Assembly (NCBI GenBank): GCA_028293625.1
Contig: JAQGOL010000025.1
Coordinates: forward strand, 186,001 to 250,000
DNA from: Chthoniobacteraceae bacterium
GTDB taxonomy: Bacteria; Verrucomicrobiota; Verrucomicrobiia; Chthoniobacterales; Chthoniobacteraceae
DNA: 64,000 bases
Direction of reading: 5' to 3'
Under the pieces are notes generated by a model that made no database searches, had not been told where the DNA came from, and saw only the letters and a program-made list of their open reading frames with translations. The position numbers and the translations under genes were made by a program. This document shows, piece by piece, positions 18,808-27,761 of this stretch (positions within the stretch are counted from its first letter, which is position 1; every line of letters starts with the position of its first letter).

Positions 18808-19989
18808 ATGATCGCCCGCATTTTCACTCGTCCTGCCAGTCAACACTCAGGTTGGCATCTTATGCGCGGTTCGCTTTTGTGCGCGGCGGTTTTATCGCTG
18901 CAAGGAAGCCTGGCAAAAGCAGAGACGGCCGATGCTCCCGGGCAGGTCGAAACGCTTGCAAGCGCCATCTCTTCCCAAACCTGGATTCAAGTCGAGCAAT
19001 CTATCGACCGCGCGCTGGCATGGCTCGCGGTGCAACAGAATGCCGACGGTTCATTCTCCGCTCCGGATAACGCACAGCCCGGCTCGACCAGCCTCGCGGT
19101 GATGGCTTTTCTTTCCAAAGGCCATCTGCCCGGAGAAGGCCCATACGGAGCGCGGATTGAGAAAGGCATCGATTATGTCCTGCGCTCACAGCAAACGAGC
19201 GGGTTGCTGGCAACAACGGGGACCGCGGCGGGCGTTGTCGGAAAGACGGCCAATTATAATCACGCCATCAGCGGCCTGATGCTAACTGAGGTATACGGAC
19301 TTGCCGGCCGCGCGCAGGCCGCAAAGCTAAAGCCCGCCATTCTCAAGGCGCTCGATTTCTCGCGACGTATCCAGGTATTGCCAAAAGCTTATCCGCAGGA
19401 TGCCGGCGGATGGCGTTACCTCAACACCCAGTCGTCGGGGGACTCGGATCTTTCCGTAACGAGCTGGCAGATCATGTTCATGCGCTCGGCACGGAACGCG
19501 GAGTTCGATGTTCCCAAACAATACATCGATGACGCGCTGAACTACGTGCTGCGGTGCTGGGAAGAACGGGACGGCCTTTTTTACTACAAGAAAACCGGCA
19601 ACGAATACCGGTGGAGCCGGGGCATGGTAGGTGCCGGTGTTCTATCGATGGCAATGGCCGGCCAGCATGAAACGCGCATTGCAAAGCGCGCCGGTGACTG
19701 GCTGCTGGGCCATCCATTCAGAAGCTTCGGAGAATCGGTGGGAACCGGCGATCGTTTTTTCTACAGCACTTACTATTGCAGTCAGGCTATGTCGCAGTTG
19801 GGCGGGAGCTATTGGAAACAGTTTTTCCCGAGCCTTGTGAATGTATTGCTACGCTGCCAGCAATCCTCCGGCGAATGGCCCGTTGAGCCAACCGGCGGCG
19901 ATCGAGTCTACGGGAACACCTACACGACCGCACTGGCGGTCTTGTCGCTGACCCCGCCGCTCCAACTCCTTCCGGTTTATCAAAGGTAA
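18808..19989 (+). CDS. Secreted alpha/alpha-toroid (prenyltransferase/squalene-oxidase-repeat) protein, operon 1
   Basis: A 393-aa protein with an export signal (core LLCAAVLSLQGSL, likely cleavage after LAKA near residue 38); an internal ATG at 18862 would give a more compact signal. The rest consists of repeats of the squalene-cyclase/prenyltransferase toroid type: W-L-x-x-QQNADGSF, YVLRSQQTSG, YVLRCWEERDGLF, CQQSSGEWP. At the place where hopene cyclases have DxDDTA the sequence reads GDSDLSVTSW, so the catalytic acid motif is not intact. With its export signal this argues against a terpene cyclase; a binding or scaffold role is more likely. It ends LLPVYQR, much like the YLPVYER tail of its operon 2 relative. 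It converges with the next gene 5 bases away. Confidence 0.82.
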   Translation: MIARIFTRPASQHSGWHLMRGSLLCAAVLSLQGSLAKAETADAPGQVETLASAISSQTWIQVEQSIDRALAWLAVQQNADGSFSAPDNAQPGSTSLAVMAFLSKGHLPGEGPYGARIEKGIDYVLRSQQTSGLLATTGTAAGVVGKTANYNHAISGLMLTEVYGLAGRAQAAKLKPAILKALDFSRRIQVLPKAYPQDAGGWRYLNTQSSGDSDLSVTSWQIMFMRSARNAEFDVPKQYIDDALNYVLRCWEERDGLFYYKKTGNEYRWSRGMVGAGVLSMAMAGQHETRIAKRAGDWLLGHPFRSFGESVGTGDRFFYSTYYCSQAMSQLGGSYWKQFFPSLVNVLLRCQQSSGEWPVEPTGGDRVYGNTYTTALAVLSLTPPLQLLPVYQR

Positions 19990-19994
19990 GGCAG

Positions 19995-21275
19995 TTAGTT
20001 TGCCACACCTGAGGGCACCGTCTGCCGCGGATCGAGCGAAACACGGGGGCAAAGCGGGAAAAAGCGCTGTAGAAACACAACAAGATAGAATACCTCCATG
20101 CGCCACCAGAGGGAAAAACTATTGCTCAAGTTCCCCGCAAGCACCGCGTTGACCGTCGCGGCAAGTTTCAGCCGGTGGGTGGGATTCGTGATCACTTCAG
20201 CGAATTGCGGCTTGTACCAATTGCTTACGAAACGCAGATAAAGATCCATCACACGATTCACGTTTTTCTCGTATTTCCTGAACTCCGCAGTTCGCGTCAA
20301 CGGGTTCTTTAATGCCGCATGAAGGGCATGGGCGGCTTGTTCGCCGGAACGAATCCCAAGAAAGACGCCGGTGCTGAAGATCGGATCAATAAACCCGGCC
20401 GCGTCGCCCGCCAAAAGCCATCGATCGCCCAGCAGGCTCGTGTTGCGATACGAATAATCGCTGGCCGAATGAACTTCGGTTACGCGGGTTGCGTTTGTCA
20501 TCCGGCTCCAAATCTGCGGCTGCTCACGAATGGCATCATCGAGCATCTGCTCAGGCGCCTTTTTCATCGCCTTGAAATCGACGATATCGAGCACGATGCC
20601 GATACTCATTTTTGTGGGAGTCAGCGGGATCATCCAAAACCAGCGGTCGCGGCCGCGAATCAGCCGGATAAAACTCCCGGTGATCCCTTCGTCGCGACCG
20701 ACGTTTTCGTAATGAGCGAACACCGAGAATTTCTTCAAATTCGCGTAGTTTTGCTTGAGCTTGAAATACTGGCCGACGACGGAGCCGCGTCCGCTGCAAT
20801 CGAGGAGGTAACGCGCGCGCACTTTGCGGGTTTCGCCCTCGGTTTTAATGTTTATGCCCACTTCATCGGGACCAAAATCGAGGCTCTCCACACTTGTTTT
20901 TTCCAAGACGGCAGCGCCGTTTTCCGCCGCGTGATCGAGCAGCACCTTGTCAAATTCGGACCTTGTGACCTGGTATGCGCGATCGTGTTTTGCGCACAAA
21001 CCGTCTTTAAAGAAGATCTTCGCGCTGTTTGTGCCGCACGAAGTCGTAATTTCCGCCCCGTATTTAGGCAGGAACCGGGCATCGAGCTTTTCCACGACTC
21101 CAAGCCTTTCAAACGCGTCCATGCTGTGCGGAAGCAAGGATTCACCGATATGAAACCGGGGAAATTGCTCGCGTTCGAGCACGATGACTTTGTGTCCCTG
21201 GCGGACGAGAAAAGTGGCTGCGGTACTACCGGAAGGGCCACCTCCAATGATGGCGACGTCATAAAGCGGATCCAT
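19995..21275 (-). CDS. FAD-dependent oxidoreductase, halogenase/geranylgeranyl-reductase-like
   Basis: A 426-aa flavoprotein. The FAD-binding Rossmann motif is GGGPSGS at 11-17, followed by VLEREQFPRFHIGESLLPHS, and a second FAD block is LLAGDAAGFIDPIFSTGV. The segment DRWFWMIPL contains W212-x-W214-x-I216-P217, matching the WxWxIP motif described for flavin-dependent halogenases. Related FAD proteins without halogenase activity exist (monooxygenases, geranylgeranyl reductases), so the reaction is open. It is divergent from a second flavoprotein of the same broad family, 91 bases apart. No carrier protein, synthase or transport gene of a metabolite cluster is adjacent. Confidence 0.85.
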   Translation of the reverse strand: MDPLYDVAIIGGGPSGSTAATFLVRQGHKVIVLEREQFPRFHIGESLLPHSMDAFERLGVVEKLDARFLPKYGAEITTSCGTNSAKIFFKDGLCAKHDRAYQVTRSEFDKVLLDHAAENGAAVLEKTSVESLDFGPDEVGINIKTEGETRKVRARYLLDCSGRGSVVGQYFKLKQNYANLKKFSVFAHYENVGRDEGITGSFIRLIRGRDRWFWMIPLTPTKMSIGIVLDIVDFKAMKKAPEQMLDDAIREQPQIWSRMTNATRVTEVHSASDYSYRNTSLLGDRWLLAGDAAGFIDPIFSTGVFLGIRSGEQAAHALHAALKNPLTRTAEFRKYEKNVNRVMDLYLRFVSNWYKPQFAEVITNPTHRLKLAATVNAVLAGNLSNSFSLWWRMEVFYLVVFLQRFFPLCPRVSLDPRQTVPSGVAN

Positions 21276-21366
21276 ATTTCCGGCAGGTTAGCGGCACGAT
21301 CACGATCGACGCAATCTTCTCTCCATACGGTTGCATCGGCATTTATCGCCAGATAAGCGTTCGCAT
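21276..21366. promoter_or_regulatory. Divergent promoter region between two flavoprotein genes
   Basis: This 91-base spacer must hold the translation starts, and probably the promoters, of the two divergent FAD enzymes. It includes CGATCACGATCG (21298-21309), an imperfect dyad. No convincing -35/-10 pair was found on either strand. Confidence 0.35.
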
Positions 21367-22935
21367 ATGAATCCGAAACCTTGTGATGACGTTTACGACG
21401 TCGTTGTTATCGGTGGCGCACTTTCCGGCGCTGCGACCGCGACGTTGTTGCTGCGGCAGAATCCTGGCCTGCGCATCCTGATCGTGGAAAAATCAGCGCA
21501 GCTCACACGGCGGGTCGGCGAGGCAACGGTCGAGATCAGCGCGTTTTTCATGGGCCGTGTGCTCGGGCTGACGCACTATTTGAACGAATCCCATCTGGTC
21601 AAGCAAGGGCTGCGGTTTTGGTTTAAGAACGATGAGGTCAAATCGCTCGGCGAGGCGAGCGAACTGGGAGGGCGTTACCAGGTCCGCCTGCCGTCGTATC
21701 AGCTTGATCGGGCCACTTTTGACGAAGAGGTGCTTCGCCGCGCCTGCGCCGCCGGAGCGACCCTTTTGCGTCCCGCGACCATCAGCCATGTCGAGTTAGC
21801 GCCCGGTGGCGAACAAACCGTTACCGTGCGCCACGGCGAAGCGACGCAAACGGTGCGGGCGCGCTGGATTGTCGATGCGTCGGGCATGGCTGCGGTACTT
21901 GCGCGCAAAAACGGCTGGTGGCGGCAAAATACCGAACATCCGACCACCGCCACGTGGTCCCGATGGAAGGGAGTCAAAGACTGGGACAGTCGGGAACTGG
22001 CCGAGCGCTATCCTGAATGGGCTTCGGCCTGTCATGGGATTCGCAATACAGCTACCAATCATGTGATCGGCGACGGCTGGTGGAGCTGGTGGATTCCGCT
22101 CAAAGGCGGCGATGTGAGCGTGGGAGTGGTATTCGATCAGCGGCTGGTGGAATGGCCCCGGGAGGGCGGCACGGTTGGCGAACGCTTAAAACAGTTTCTT
22201 CTTCAACACCCGGTCGGACGCGAGATGCTCGCTGACGCGACGTTTGATGAGGAGGATGTGCATTGGCGCAAGAACCTCGCTTATTTCAGCACCACATTTG
22301 CCGGCGATGGATTCGTGCTTGTCGGCGATGCGGCCGCGTTCATGGATCCCTTTTACAGCCCCGGCATGGATTGGATTTCATTTACATGCAGCGCCGCGGC
22401 CGAGTTGATCACCGCCGCACGGCGTGGCGAGCCGATGGAAGAACGCATTGCCCGGCACAATCGCGATTTTGCCGTCAGCCACCGCTCATGGTTTGAGTCC
22501 GTCTACAAAGACAAATATGAATACATGGGGGAATGGGATCTCATGAGCCTCGCCTTCCGGCTCGATCTTGGACTCTACTATCTGGGGATCGTCTCACAGC
22601 CTTTCAAACTTGGAGAGCGCGCCTTGCTTGTGCCTCCATTTAGCGTGCCGGCATCGCGCCCGGTCTTTCATTTGATGCGCGCTTACAATCGCCGGTTTGC
22701 GCGGATCGCTCGCCGGCGCCGTGCCGTGGGCGCGCTTGGTAAAACCAATCGTGGGAACCGATGCCTGATCCCTGGGTTTACTTTAAGCGGCAGCGACAGC
22801 ACGCGGCTGATCGGCGCTTTGGCAAAGTGGGCCTGGATTGAACTCACTGAAGGCTGGCGCTCATGGGGACAAAAATCCGTCGGGACAACCGAGGAACGAT
22901 CGGCAAAATCGGCTCTCCTCACCACAGAACCGTAA
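21367..22935 (+). CDS. FAD-dependent oxidoreductase with WxWxIP motif, halogenase-like
   Basis: A 522-aa flavoprotein from the ATG at 21367; the frame also opens at a TTG at 21331, which is less likely. FAD motif GGALSGAATA near the N-terminus has Ala where the usual GxGxxG has its second Gly. Later blocks are VGEATVE and LVGDAAAFMDPFYSPGMD. The stretch GWWSWWIPL contains W239-S-W241-W-I243-P244, again the WxWxIP pattern. The C-terminal ~130 residues are basic and Trp/Tyr-rich with no recognised domain. The substrate is unknown. It may be a halogenase or an aromatic or lipid monooxygenase/reductase. Divergent from the 19995-21275 enzyme; the antiporter gene starts 51 bases downstream. Confidence 0.83.
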   Translation: MNPKPCDDVYDVVVIGGALSGAATATLLLRQNPGLRILIVEKSAQLTRRVGEATVEISAFFMGRVLGLTHYLNESHLVKQGLRFWFKNDEVKSLGEASELGGRYQVRLPSYQLDRATFDEEVLRRACAAGATLLRPATISHVELAPGGEQTVTVRHGEATQTVRARWIVDASGMAAVLARKNGWWRQNTEHPTTATWSRWKGVKDWDSRELAERYPEWASACHGIRNTATNHVIGDGWWSWWIPLKGGDVSVGVVFDQRLVEWPREGGTVGERLKQFLLQHPVGREMLADATFDEEDVHWRKNLAYFSTTFAGDGFVLVGDAAAFMDPFYSPGMDWISFTCSAAAELITAARRGEPMEERIARHNRDFAVSHRSWFESVYKDKYEYMGEWDLMSLAFRLDLGLYYLGIVSQPFKLGERALLVPPFSVPASRPVFHLMRAYNRRFARIARRRRAVGALGKTNRGNRCLIPGFTLSGSDSTRLIGALAKWAWIELTEGWRSWGQKSVGTTEERSAKSALLTTEP

Positions 22936-22985
22936 TGGCATCCTTGGGTTAAACCATACGCACTCACGAATTTTACCTGTTCATT

Positions 22986-24419
22986 GTGAACCGCACCTCT
23001 GCCCTTTACTTCTTCATCATCACCTTTGTCTGCGCGGGAATCGCGGGCATTTTGCACCTGGGTAACAAACTTCCGGCAAATTCACCGCCGGCCATCTCTT
23101 CCGCCGTGCAAACGCCGGCGGCAAGTCCCTCGGTTTTCGCATCGGTTGAAGCCGGCTTGCGGCAAAATGCGAATGACCCGCTGAGCCGGCTCTTTTTGCA
23201 GCTCCTGGTCATCATTACCGCCTCCCGGCTGGCGGGATGGCTTTTCACGCGATTCGGCCAGCCAGCCGTTGTCGGGGAAATGGCCGCCGGGATTCTCCTT
23301 GGGCCATCGCTTTTTGGGCTGCTCGCACCCGACCTTTTCCAATTCGTTTTCCCCGTCACCTCCCTGGGTGCGCTCAAGCTCTTCAGCCAGATCGGTGTCT
23401 GCCTTTTTATGTTCGCTGTGGGGATGGATCTGGACGTCGCGCAGGTTCGTAACAAGGCGCAAACCGCCGTCCTCGTGAGCCATGCCAGCATCGTCGTCCC
23501 TTATTTTCTAGGCGTCGTGCTCGCGTTGTTTTTCTACAGCGAGTTTGCGCAACCGGGTGCTTCCTTTACGGCGTTCGCGTTGTTCATGGGCATTTCCATG
23601 AGCATCACGGCGTTTCCTGTGCTGGCGCGAATCCTTCAGGAACGCGGCTTGTCCAAAACAGTGCTCGGTTCCACGGCAATTACCTGTGCCGCGGTCGACG
23701 ATGTCACAGCGTGGAGCGTGCTGGCTTTTGTCGTCGCCATCGTGCGTGCTTCCAGTGTCGGGGCGGCGATGTTCAGCCTGAGCCTGGTCTTAATTTTTGT
23801 GGCGTTAATGCTATGGGTGGTAAAACCAGGCCTTCCGCGCTGGATTGGAGAGAGCGCGCTTGAGCAGGCTGCCCCCAGCAAAGGCGTGCTCGCCGCGGTT
23901 GTGGGAGTCGTGCTCGCCGCCGCTCTGACGACCGAGCTCCTCGGCATCCACGCCTTGTTCGGTGCGTTTCTTACAGGGGCGATCATGCCGACAAAGGGCG
24001 ATTTTCGCCATAAACTGAGTGTCCGCGTGGAGAACTTCAGCTCCGTGCTGCTTTTGCCGCTCTTTTTCGCGTTCACCGGGCTGCGCACCCAGTTCGGCAT
24101 GCTGAATGATCTCAGAGGATGGCTCCTTTGCCTGGCGATTATCGCCGTCGCCACAACCGGCAAACTTGGAGGCACCGCCCTTACCGCACGGCTTACCGGT
24201 CTGCCTTGGAGGGAATCGCTTCAACTTGGCGCCCTGATGAACACGCGTGGCCTGATGGAGCTTATCGCCCTGAATATCGGGTATGATCTCGGCATTTTAT
24301 CTCCCCCCATCTTCACCATGCTCGTCATCATGGCGCTCGCCACAACAGCCATGACAGGACCGCTCCTGACACTCTTTGAAGCAAGGCGCGCACTGCCAGT
24401 GCCGGTGCCGGCCCATTAG
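22986..24419 (+). CDS. Cation:proton antiporter, CPA2 family
   Basis: A 477-aa integral membrane protein, predicted 12-13 helices, of the monovalent cation:proton antiporter-2 family. It starts at a GTG with a hydrophobic N-terminal helix. Visible family features are [43 protein letters not shown] and [11 protein letters not shown], the last being the conserved Asp-pair region of the ion site. The protein lacks the C-terminal TrkA-N domain of KefB/KefC-type members, so it is a transporter core only. It likely exchanges Na+ or K+ for protons at the inner membrane. It converges with the DUF1264 gene with 11 bases between stop codons. Confidence 0.92.
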   Translation: MNRTSALYFFIITFVCAGIAGILHLGNKLPANSPPAISSAVQTPAASPSVFASVEAGLRQNANDPLSRLFLQLLVIITASRLAGWLFTRFGQPAVVGEMAAGILLGPSLFGLLAPDLFQFVFPVTSLGALKLFSQIGVCLFMFAVGMDLDVAQVRNKAQTAVLVSHASIVVPYFLGVVLALFFYSEFAQPGASFTAFALFMGISMSITAFPVLARILQERGLSKTVLGSTAITCAAVDDVTAWSVLAFVVAIVRASSVGAAMFSLSLVLIFVALMLWVVKPGLPRWIGESALEQAAPSKGVLAAVVGVVLAAALTTELLGIHALFGAFLTGAIMPTKGDFRHKLSVRVENFSSVLLLPLFFAFTGLRTQFGMLNDLRGWLLCLAIIAVATTGKLGGTALTARLTGLPWRESLQLGALMNTRGLMELIALNIGYDLGILSPPIFTMLVIMALATTAMTGPLLTLFEARRALPVPVPAH

Positions 24420-24430
24420 AAAGGCTCCCT

Positions 24431-25222
24431 TTACTTTGCGACCGGTTCCGCCCCGGCTTTGAGTGGCACCGCCTGAAGCTGAAGCGTGTTTCCTTTCTCC
24501 CAGGCATTGGCGCCGAGGTCGATCGGAAGCGTGGCTATATCAGCGCGATTCCTTTTCTTTTCCTCCGCTGAAATACCGTATCCGCGGTCACGGTCGCTTA
24601 GCGTTTTGGGATTGATCTGCCCGTCGGCGGTGAAACCCATCATAAGTTGTGGAATGCCAAGCGGCAGGCGATCACCGCGATCGACCTGCCAGGTGTGCCA
24701 GGTCTTTCCGTAAGTGCCTATCAGCGATTTCATCAGCTCCTTTTCCGCAACCTCGGGCAGTCCCGGGCCGGTCAGCGCGCCGGATTTGACTTCATAAACA
24801 TGGCTGTGCCAGAGTTTTTTTTCCTCTTCGGAAAGCGTGGCGAAAACCTTCGCGCTGACGATGTATTCGATCCCAATGAGGCGGGCATCTTTTTTGTCCG
24901 TGTCATAAATTACGCATTGCAGGAGATCGTCGCTAAGGTGCGAACAGTAATGATGCGCAATTACCTGCCGTCCCATCTCGCCATTGTAAAAATGCAACCC
25001 GCAAACGTGCGCATGGATCGCCTTTAAAGGCGCCTCACTTTGCAGCATCTCCGCCCCGGCTTCCAGCAGCTTGGTTTTCGCCGTCTCCGGATTGCCCGGG
25101 ATGGCGGGATTTTTGTCCGCTGCCAAAATGAGCGCCGTGGCAGATGCGACAACCGCAATGACCGCGACGCTGGTAAATAGAAGTTTGCTAGGTGTCATTT
25201 GTTTTCTGATGTGCTGGTTCAT
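24431..25222 (-). CDS. DUF1264 protein with N-terminal export/anchor segment
   Basis: A 263-aa protein from the ATG at 25222; the frame extends upstream to 25363 but that part is charged and non-conserved in character, and an ATG at 25198 (MTPSKLLF) also fits. A hydrophobic segment (KLLFTSVAVIAVVASATALIL) marks it as exported or membrane-anchored. The rest matches DUF1264: HVCGLHFYNGEMGRQVIAHHYC, CVIYDTDKKDARLIGIEYIV, then KKLWHSHVYEVKSG. The family is best known from plant oil-body-associated proteins and occurs in bacteria; its biochemical role is unknown. His residues cluster in HAHVCGLH and AHHYCSHL, which could be a metal site, but that is speculative. It is divergent from the sulfite-oxidase-type gene. 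Confidence 0.85.
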   Translation of the reverse strand: MNQHIRKQMTPSKLLFTSVAVIAVVASATALILAADKNPAIPGNPETAKTKLLEAGAEMLQSEAPLKAIHAHVCGLHFYNGEMGRQVIAHHYCSHLSDDLLQCVIYDTDKKDARLIGIEYIVSAKVFATLSEEEKKLWHSHVYEVKSGALTGPGLPEVAEKELMKSLIGTYGKTWHTWQVDRGDRLPLGIPQLMMGFTADGQINPKTLSDRDRGYGISAEEKKRNRADIATLPIDLGANAWEKGNTLQLQAVPLKAGAEPVAK

Positions 25223-25439
25223 TGAACGGCGGGGATCCGTCTGGGCGCCCCCACAGGACCGTGGTTTTTGCAAAACGCGCCGCTGTTGGAGCCGCGCAAT
25301 TTCCTCCATCCCCTTGTCGTTGTTGCCGCATGCCGCAGGCGTGTTTCTTTTGGCTTCTGCCATGCGGTTGACGGTCCGTTAGGCGCTCTTGCAAGCTTTC
25401 AACTTCCACCCTCCGAAAATCCCGGATAATTTTCCCGCC

Positions 25440-26678
25440 ATGCACTCTCCCCTGCCTCCTCGAAACGGCGCCTTCAGCCGGCGCGATTTTTTGCAAACAA
25501 CCGCGCTTTTCACGATGGCAGGCGCGGCGGCGCCGTGGCGATTGCTTGCTGAGGAAAAGGTCACGTTGCCGTTTGCCAACGGTGAGCGTTCGCTGGTGAA
25601 ATATCCGCAGAAACGCCCTCTTATACAGCTCACATCGCGTCCACCGCAGCTTGAGACACCTTTTAAGGTTTTTAATGAAAGCGTCATCACGCCCAATGAC
25701 GCATTTTTTGTCCGTTACCATTTGGCCAATATTCCTACGGAGATCGACGTCGAGACGTTCCGCGTTGAGGTAAAAGGCAAGGTCAATACGCCGCTTGTGT
25801 TGTCGGTGGCGGATTTAAAAAAGCAGTTCGAGGCCGTGGAGATCGTCGCGGTAAATCAATGCTCGGGGAACAGCCGCGGATTTTCTTCTCCGCGCGTTTC
25901 CGGCGGACAACTCGCCAACGGCGCGATGGGCAATGCACGCTGGCGCGGTGTTCGGCTCAAGGATGTCCTCGAAAAAGCCGGGGTCGCGGCGGGCGCAAAA
26001 CAGGTCACCTTCGACGGCCTCGACACCGCCGTGATTCCTCAAACGCCGGATTTCATTAAAGCGCTCGATATAGACCACGCGCTCGGGGGTGAGGTAATGC
26101 TTGCTTACGAGATGAACGGCGAAGATCTGCCGATGCTCAATGGCTACCCGCTGCGCCTGGTCGTACCAGGTTACTACGGGACCTATTGGGTAAAGCATCT
26201 CAGCGAGATCACTGTAGTGGATGGACTCTTTGACGGTTTCTGGATGAGCACAGCCTATCGCATTCCCAATACCCCGGGCGCCTGTATCCTCCCCGGCACC
26301 ACACCCAAATCAACGGTCCCGATTGGACGTTTTAATGTCCGCTCGTTTATCACCAGCCTGACCGACGGCGCGACGATTCCAATCAAGCGCGAGACTCTGG
26401 TTCGCGGGATTGCTTTTGATGGCGGCGCGGGCATCAGTGAAGTGCTCGTCTCCTCCGATGGCGGCCACAACTGGCGCGCGGCAATGTTAGGCAAGGAGCT
26501 GGGCAACTACTCGTTCCGCGAGTGGACCATCCCATTGACGCCCGCTGCTTCAGGCCCGCTTGAATTAAAAGTCAAAGCCACCAACCGGCTCGGCGAATCG
26601 CAGCCTGTTGAAGCGCTCTGGAATCCGCCGGGCTACATGCGCAACGTGATTGAAACCGTCAAAGTCAACGCCGCCTAG
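25440..26678 (+). CDS. Sulfite-oxidase-family molybdopterin enzyme, Tat-exported (SorA-like)
   Basis: A 412-aa protein starting at the ATG at 25440, which places a Tat signal SRRDFLQTT at residues 13-21. The sulfite-oxidase fold is visible: NDAFFVRYHLANIP, then VAVNQCSGNSRG, whose C141 is the expected molybdenum-ligating cysteine. WRGVRLKDVLEKAG and the C-terminal dimerisation domain (ISEVLVSSDGGHNW, RLGESQPVEALWNPPGYM) complete it. No haem domain is fused. A c-type cytochrome gene follows 12 bases later, the arrangement of sulfite:cytochrome c oxidoreductases (SorA-SorB), so sulfite oxidation in the periplasm with electrons passed to the cytochrome is the best guess; other oxoanion or sulfoxide substrates are possible. 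Confidence 0.88.
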   Translation: MHSPLPPRNGAFSRRDFLQTTALFTMAGAAAPWRLLAEEKVTLPFANGERSLVKYPQKRPLIQLTSRPPQLETPFKVFNESVITPNDAFFVRYHLANIPTEIDVETFRVEVKGKVNTPLVLSVADLKKQFEAVEIVAVNQCSGNSRGFSSPRVSGGQLANGAMGNARWRGVRLKDVLEKAGVAAGAKQVTFDGLDTAVIPQTPDFIKALDIDHALGGEVMLAYEMNGEDLPMLNGYPLRLVVPGYYGTYWVKHLSEITVVDGLFDGFWMSTAYRIPNTPGACILPGTTPKSTVPIGRFNVRSFITSLTDGATIPIKRETLVRGIAFDGGAGISEVLVSSDGGHNWRAAMLGKELGNYSFREWTIPLTPAASGPLELKVKATNRLGESQPVEALWNPPGYMRNVIETVKVNAA

Positions 26679-26690
26679 CCAACATCTCAA

Positions 26691-27038
26691 ATGAAAGCTC
26701 ATCGTTTATTTCTCTGCTGCGCCGTCTTTCTCGCCGCTGCTTTTACAGTCTCAGCCGCGCCGCTCAAAATCGAATTGCCGCCCGAAACCGCCGTGTTTAA
26801 AACCGCACCGGGATCGGAGGCAGCCATGGCGCAATGCCTGATCTGCCACTCCGCGGAATACGTCTCCATGCAGCCGCTGCTCACGCGCACCGCATGGAAA
26901 GCGACCGTGGAAAAAATGCAGAAGAAGTTCGGCGCGCCGCTTCCCGCAGACCAAGTCGACGCGCTCGTGGACTATATTGTCAAAGCTTACGGCGCGGCGC
27001 CCGCGCCCGTCAAAGCGCCGGCAGCTCCGGTAAAATAG
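26691..27038 (+). CDS. Small c-type cytochrome, partner of the molybdoenzyme (SorB-like)
   Basis: A 115-aa protein with a signal peptide (LFLCCAVFLAAAFTVSAAP) and one haem c site, C49-L-I-C52-H53. Downstream Met residues could give the sixth ligand. The C-terminus is Ala/Pro-rich (KAPAAPVK). It lies 12 bases behind the sulfite-oxidase-type gene, so the two are almost certainly co-transcribed, and it is the likely electron acceptor of that enzyme in the periplasm. It converges with kdpE, 42 bases away. Confidence 0.88.
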   Translation: MKAHRLFLCCAVFLAAAFTVSAAPLKIELPPETAVFKTAPGSEAAMAQCLICHSAEYVSMQPLLTRTAWKATVEKMQKKFGAPLPADQVDALVDYIVKAYGAAPAPVKAPAAPVK

Positions 27039-27080
27039 CGCATTTACCTGCTCCGCGCCGCTGCCTGCGTTTTAGGAAAA

Positions 27081-27761
27081 TCAACGAACGTTGAGCCGGT
27101 ATCCGATTCCTGGCTCGTTGAGAATTAAAGTCGGCTTTAAGGAAGCAGGTTCGACTTTTTTCCTAAGATGCGTCATGTAGACGCGCAGGTATTCCCGGTG
27201 CGCTTCACCGCCTGGTCCCCATACTTCCCGAAGAATCTGACGATGGGTCAGGACACGCCCGGCATGTTTAATAAGCAGAGCTAGCAAGGACCATTCGGTT
27301 GCGGTCAGCTTCACCTCGAGCCCATCGCGCGAAACGGTCCGGGCGGCCAGATCAACAATCAGACCTTCGTGGCTGAAAATCGCATGTTCTTCCCGGGGCT
27401 GTACCCGGCGCTGGGCGGCACGGAGCCGGGCCAGCAATTCAGCTGTGCCAAAAGGCTTTGTCACATAATCATCGGCGCCTGCATCGAGCGCGGCTACTTT
27501 GTCCTCTTCCTCGTCGCGTACGGTGAGGATAAGCACGGGGATCTGGCTCCATTCCCGAAGCCGCCGCAGCACGGTGATGCCATCGAGATCAGGCAGGCCC
27601 AAATCAAGTAAGATGACATCAGGCCGAATGCCGGCCACGGCCTGCAGTCCCAGAAGTCCATTATCCGCTTCCCTGACAAGGTAACCCGCTCCTTCCAGAG
27701 CCACGCGCAAAAGCCGGCGGATCTGAACTTCATCGTCAATAACCAGGGCGGTTGGCTTCAT
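27081..27761 (-). CDS. kdpE: KdpE response regulator
   Basis: A 226-aa OmpR-type response regulator. The receiver domain has the acidic pair DDE near residue 9, phospho-acceptor D53 in DVILLDLGLPDLDG, and conserved Lys in YVTKPFG. The C-terminal winged helix ends TPTLILNEPGIGYRLN, typical of KdpE. Its ATG overlaps the kdpD stop codon by four bases (ATGA at 27758-27761), so the pair is translationally coupled; the longer upstream frame is inside kdpD. It would activate the kdp operon under potassium limitation or osmotic stress when phosphorylated by KdpD. Confidence 0.95.
   Translation of the reverse strand: MKPTALVIDDEVQIRRLLRVALEGAGYLVREADNGLLGLQAVAGIRPDVILLDLGLPDLDGITVLRRLREWSQIPVLILTVRDEEEDKVAALDAGADDYVTKPFGTAELLARLRAAQRRVQPREEHAIFSHEGLIVDLAARTVSRDGLEVKLTATEWSLLALLIKHAGRVLTHRQILREVWGPGGEAHREYLRVYMTHLRKKVEPASLKPTLILNEPGIGYRLNVR

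Noticed and set aside
18808-19989. Assignment as a hopanoid or terpene cyclase
   Set aside because: Export signal and missing DxDDTA motif; no other hopanoid or isoprenoid gene nearby.
20319-21356. 345-codon plus-strand frame
   Set aside because: Antisense to the 19995-21275 flavoprotein, whose FAD motifs are unambiguous.
19995-22935. Secondary-metabolite gene cluster
   Set aside because: Two flavoproteins alone, flanked by an antiporter and a MoxR operon, with no synthase, carrier protein or tailoring set.
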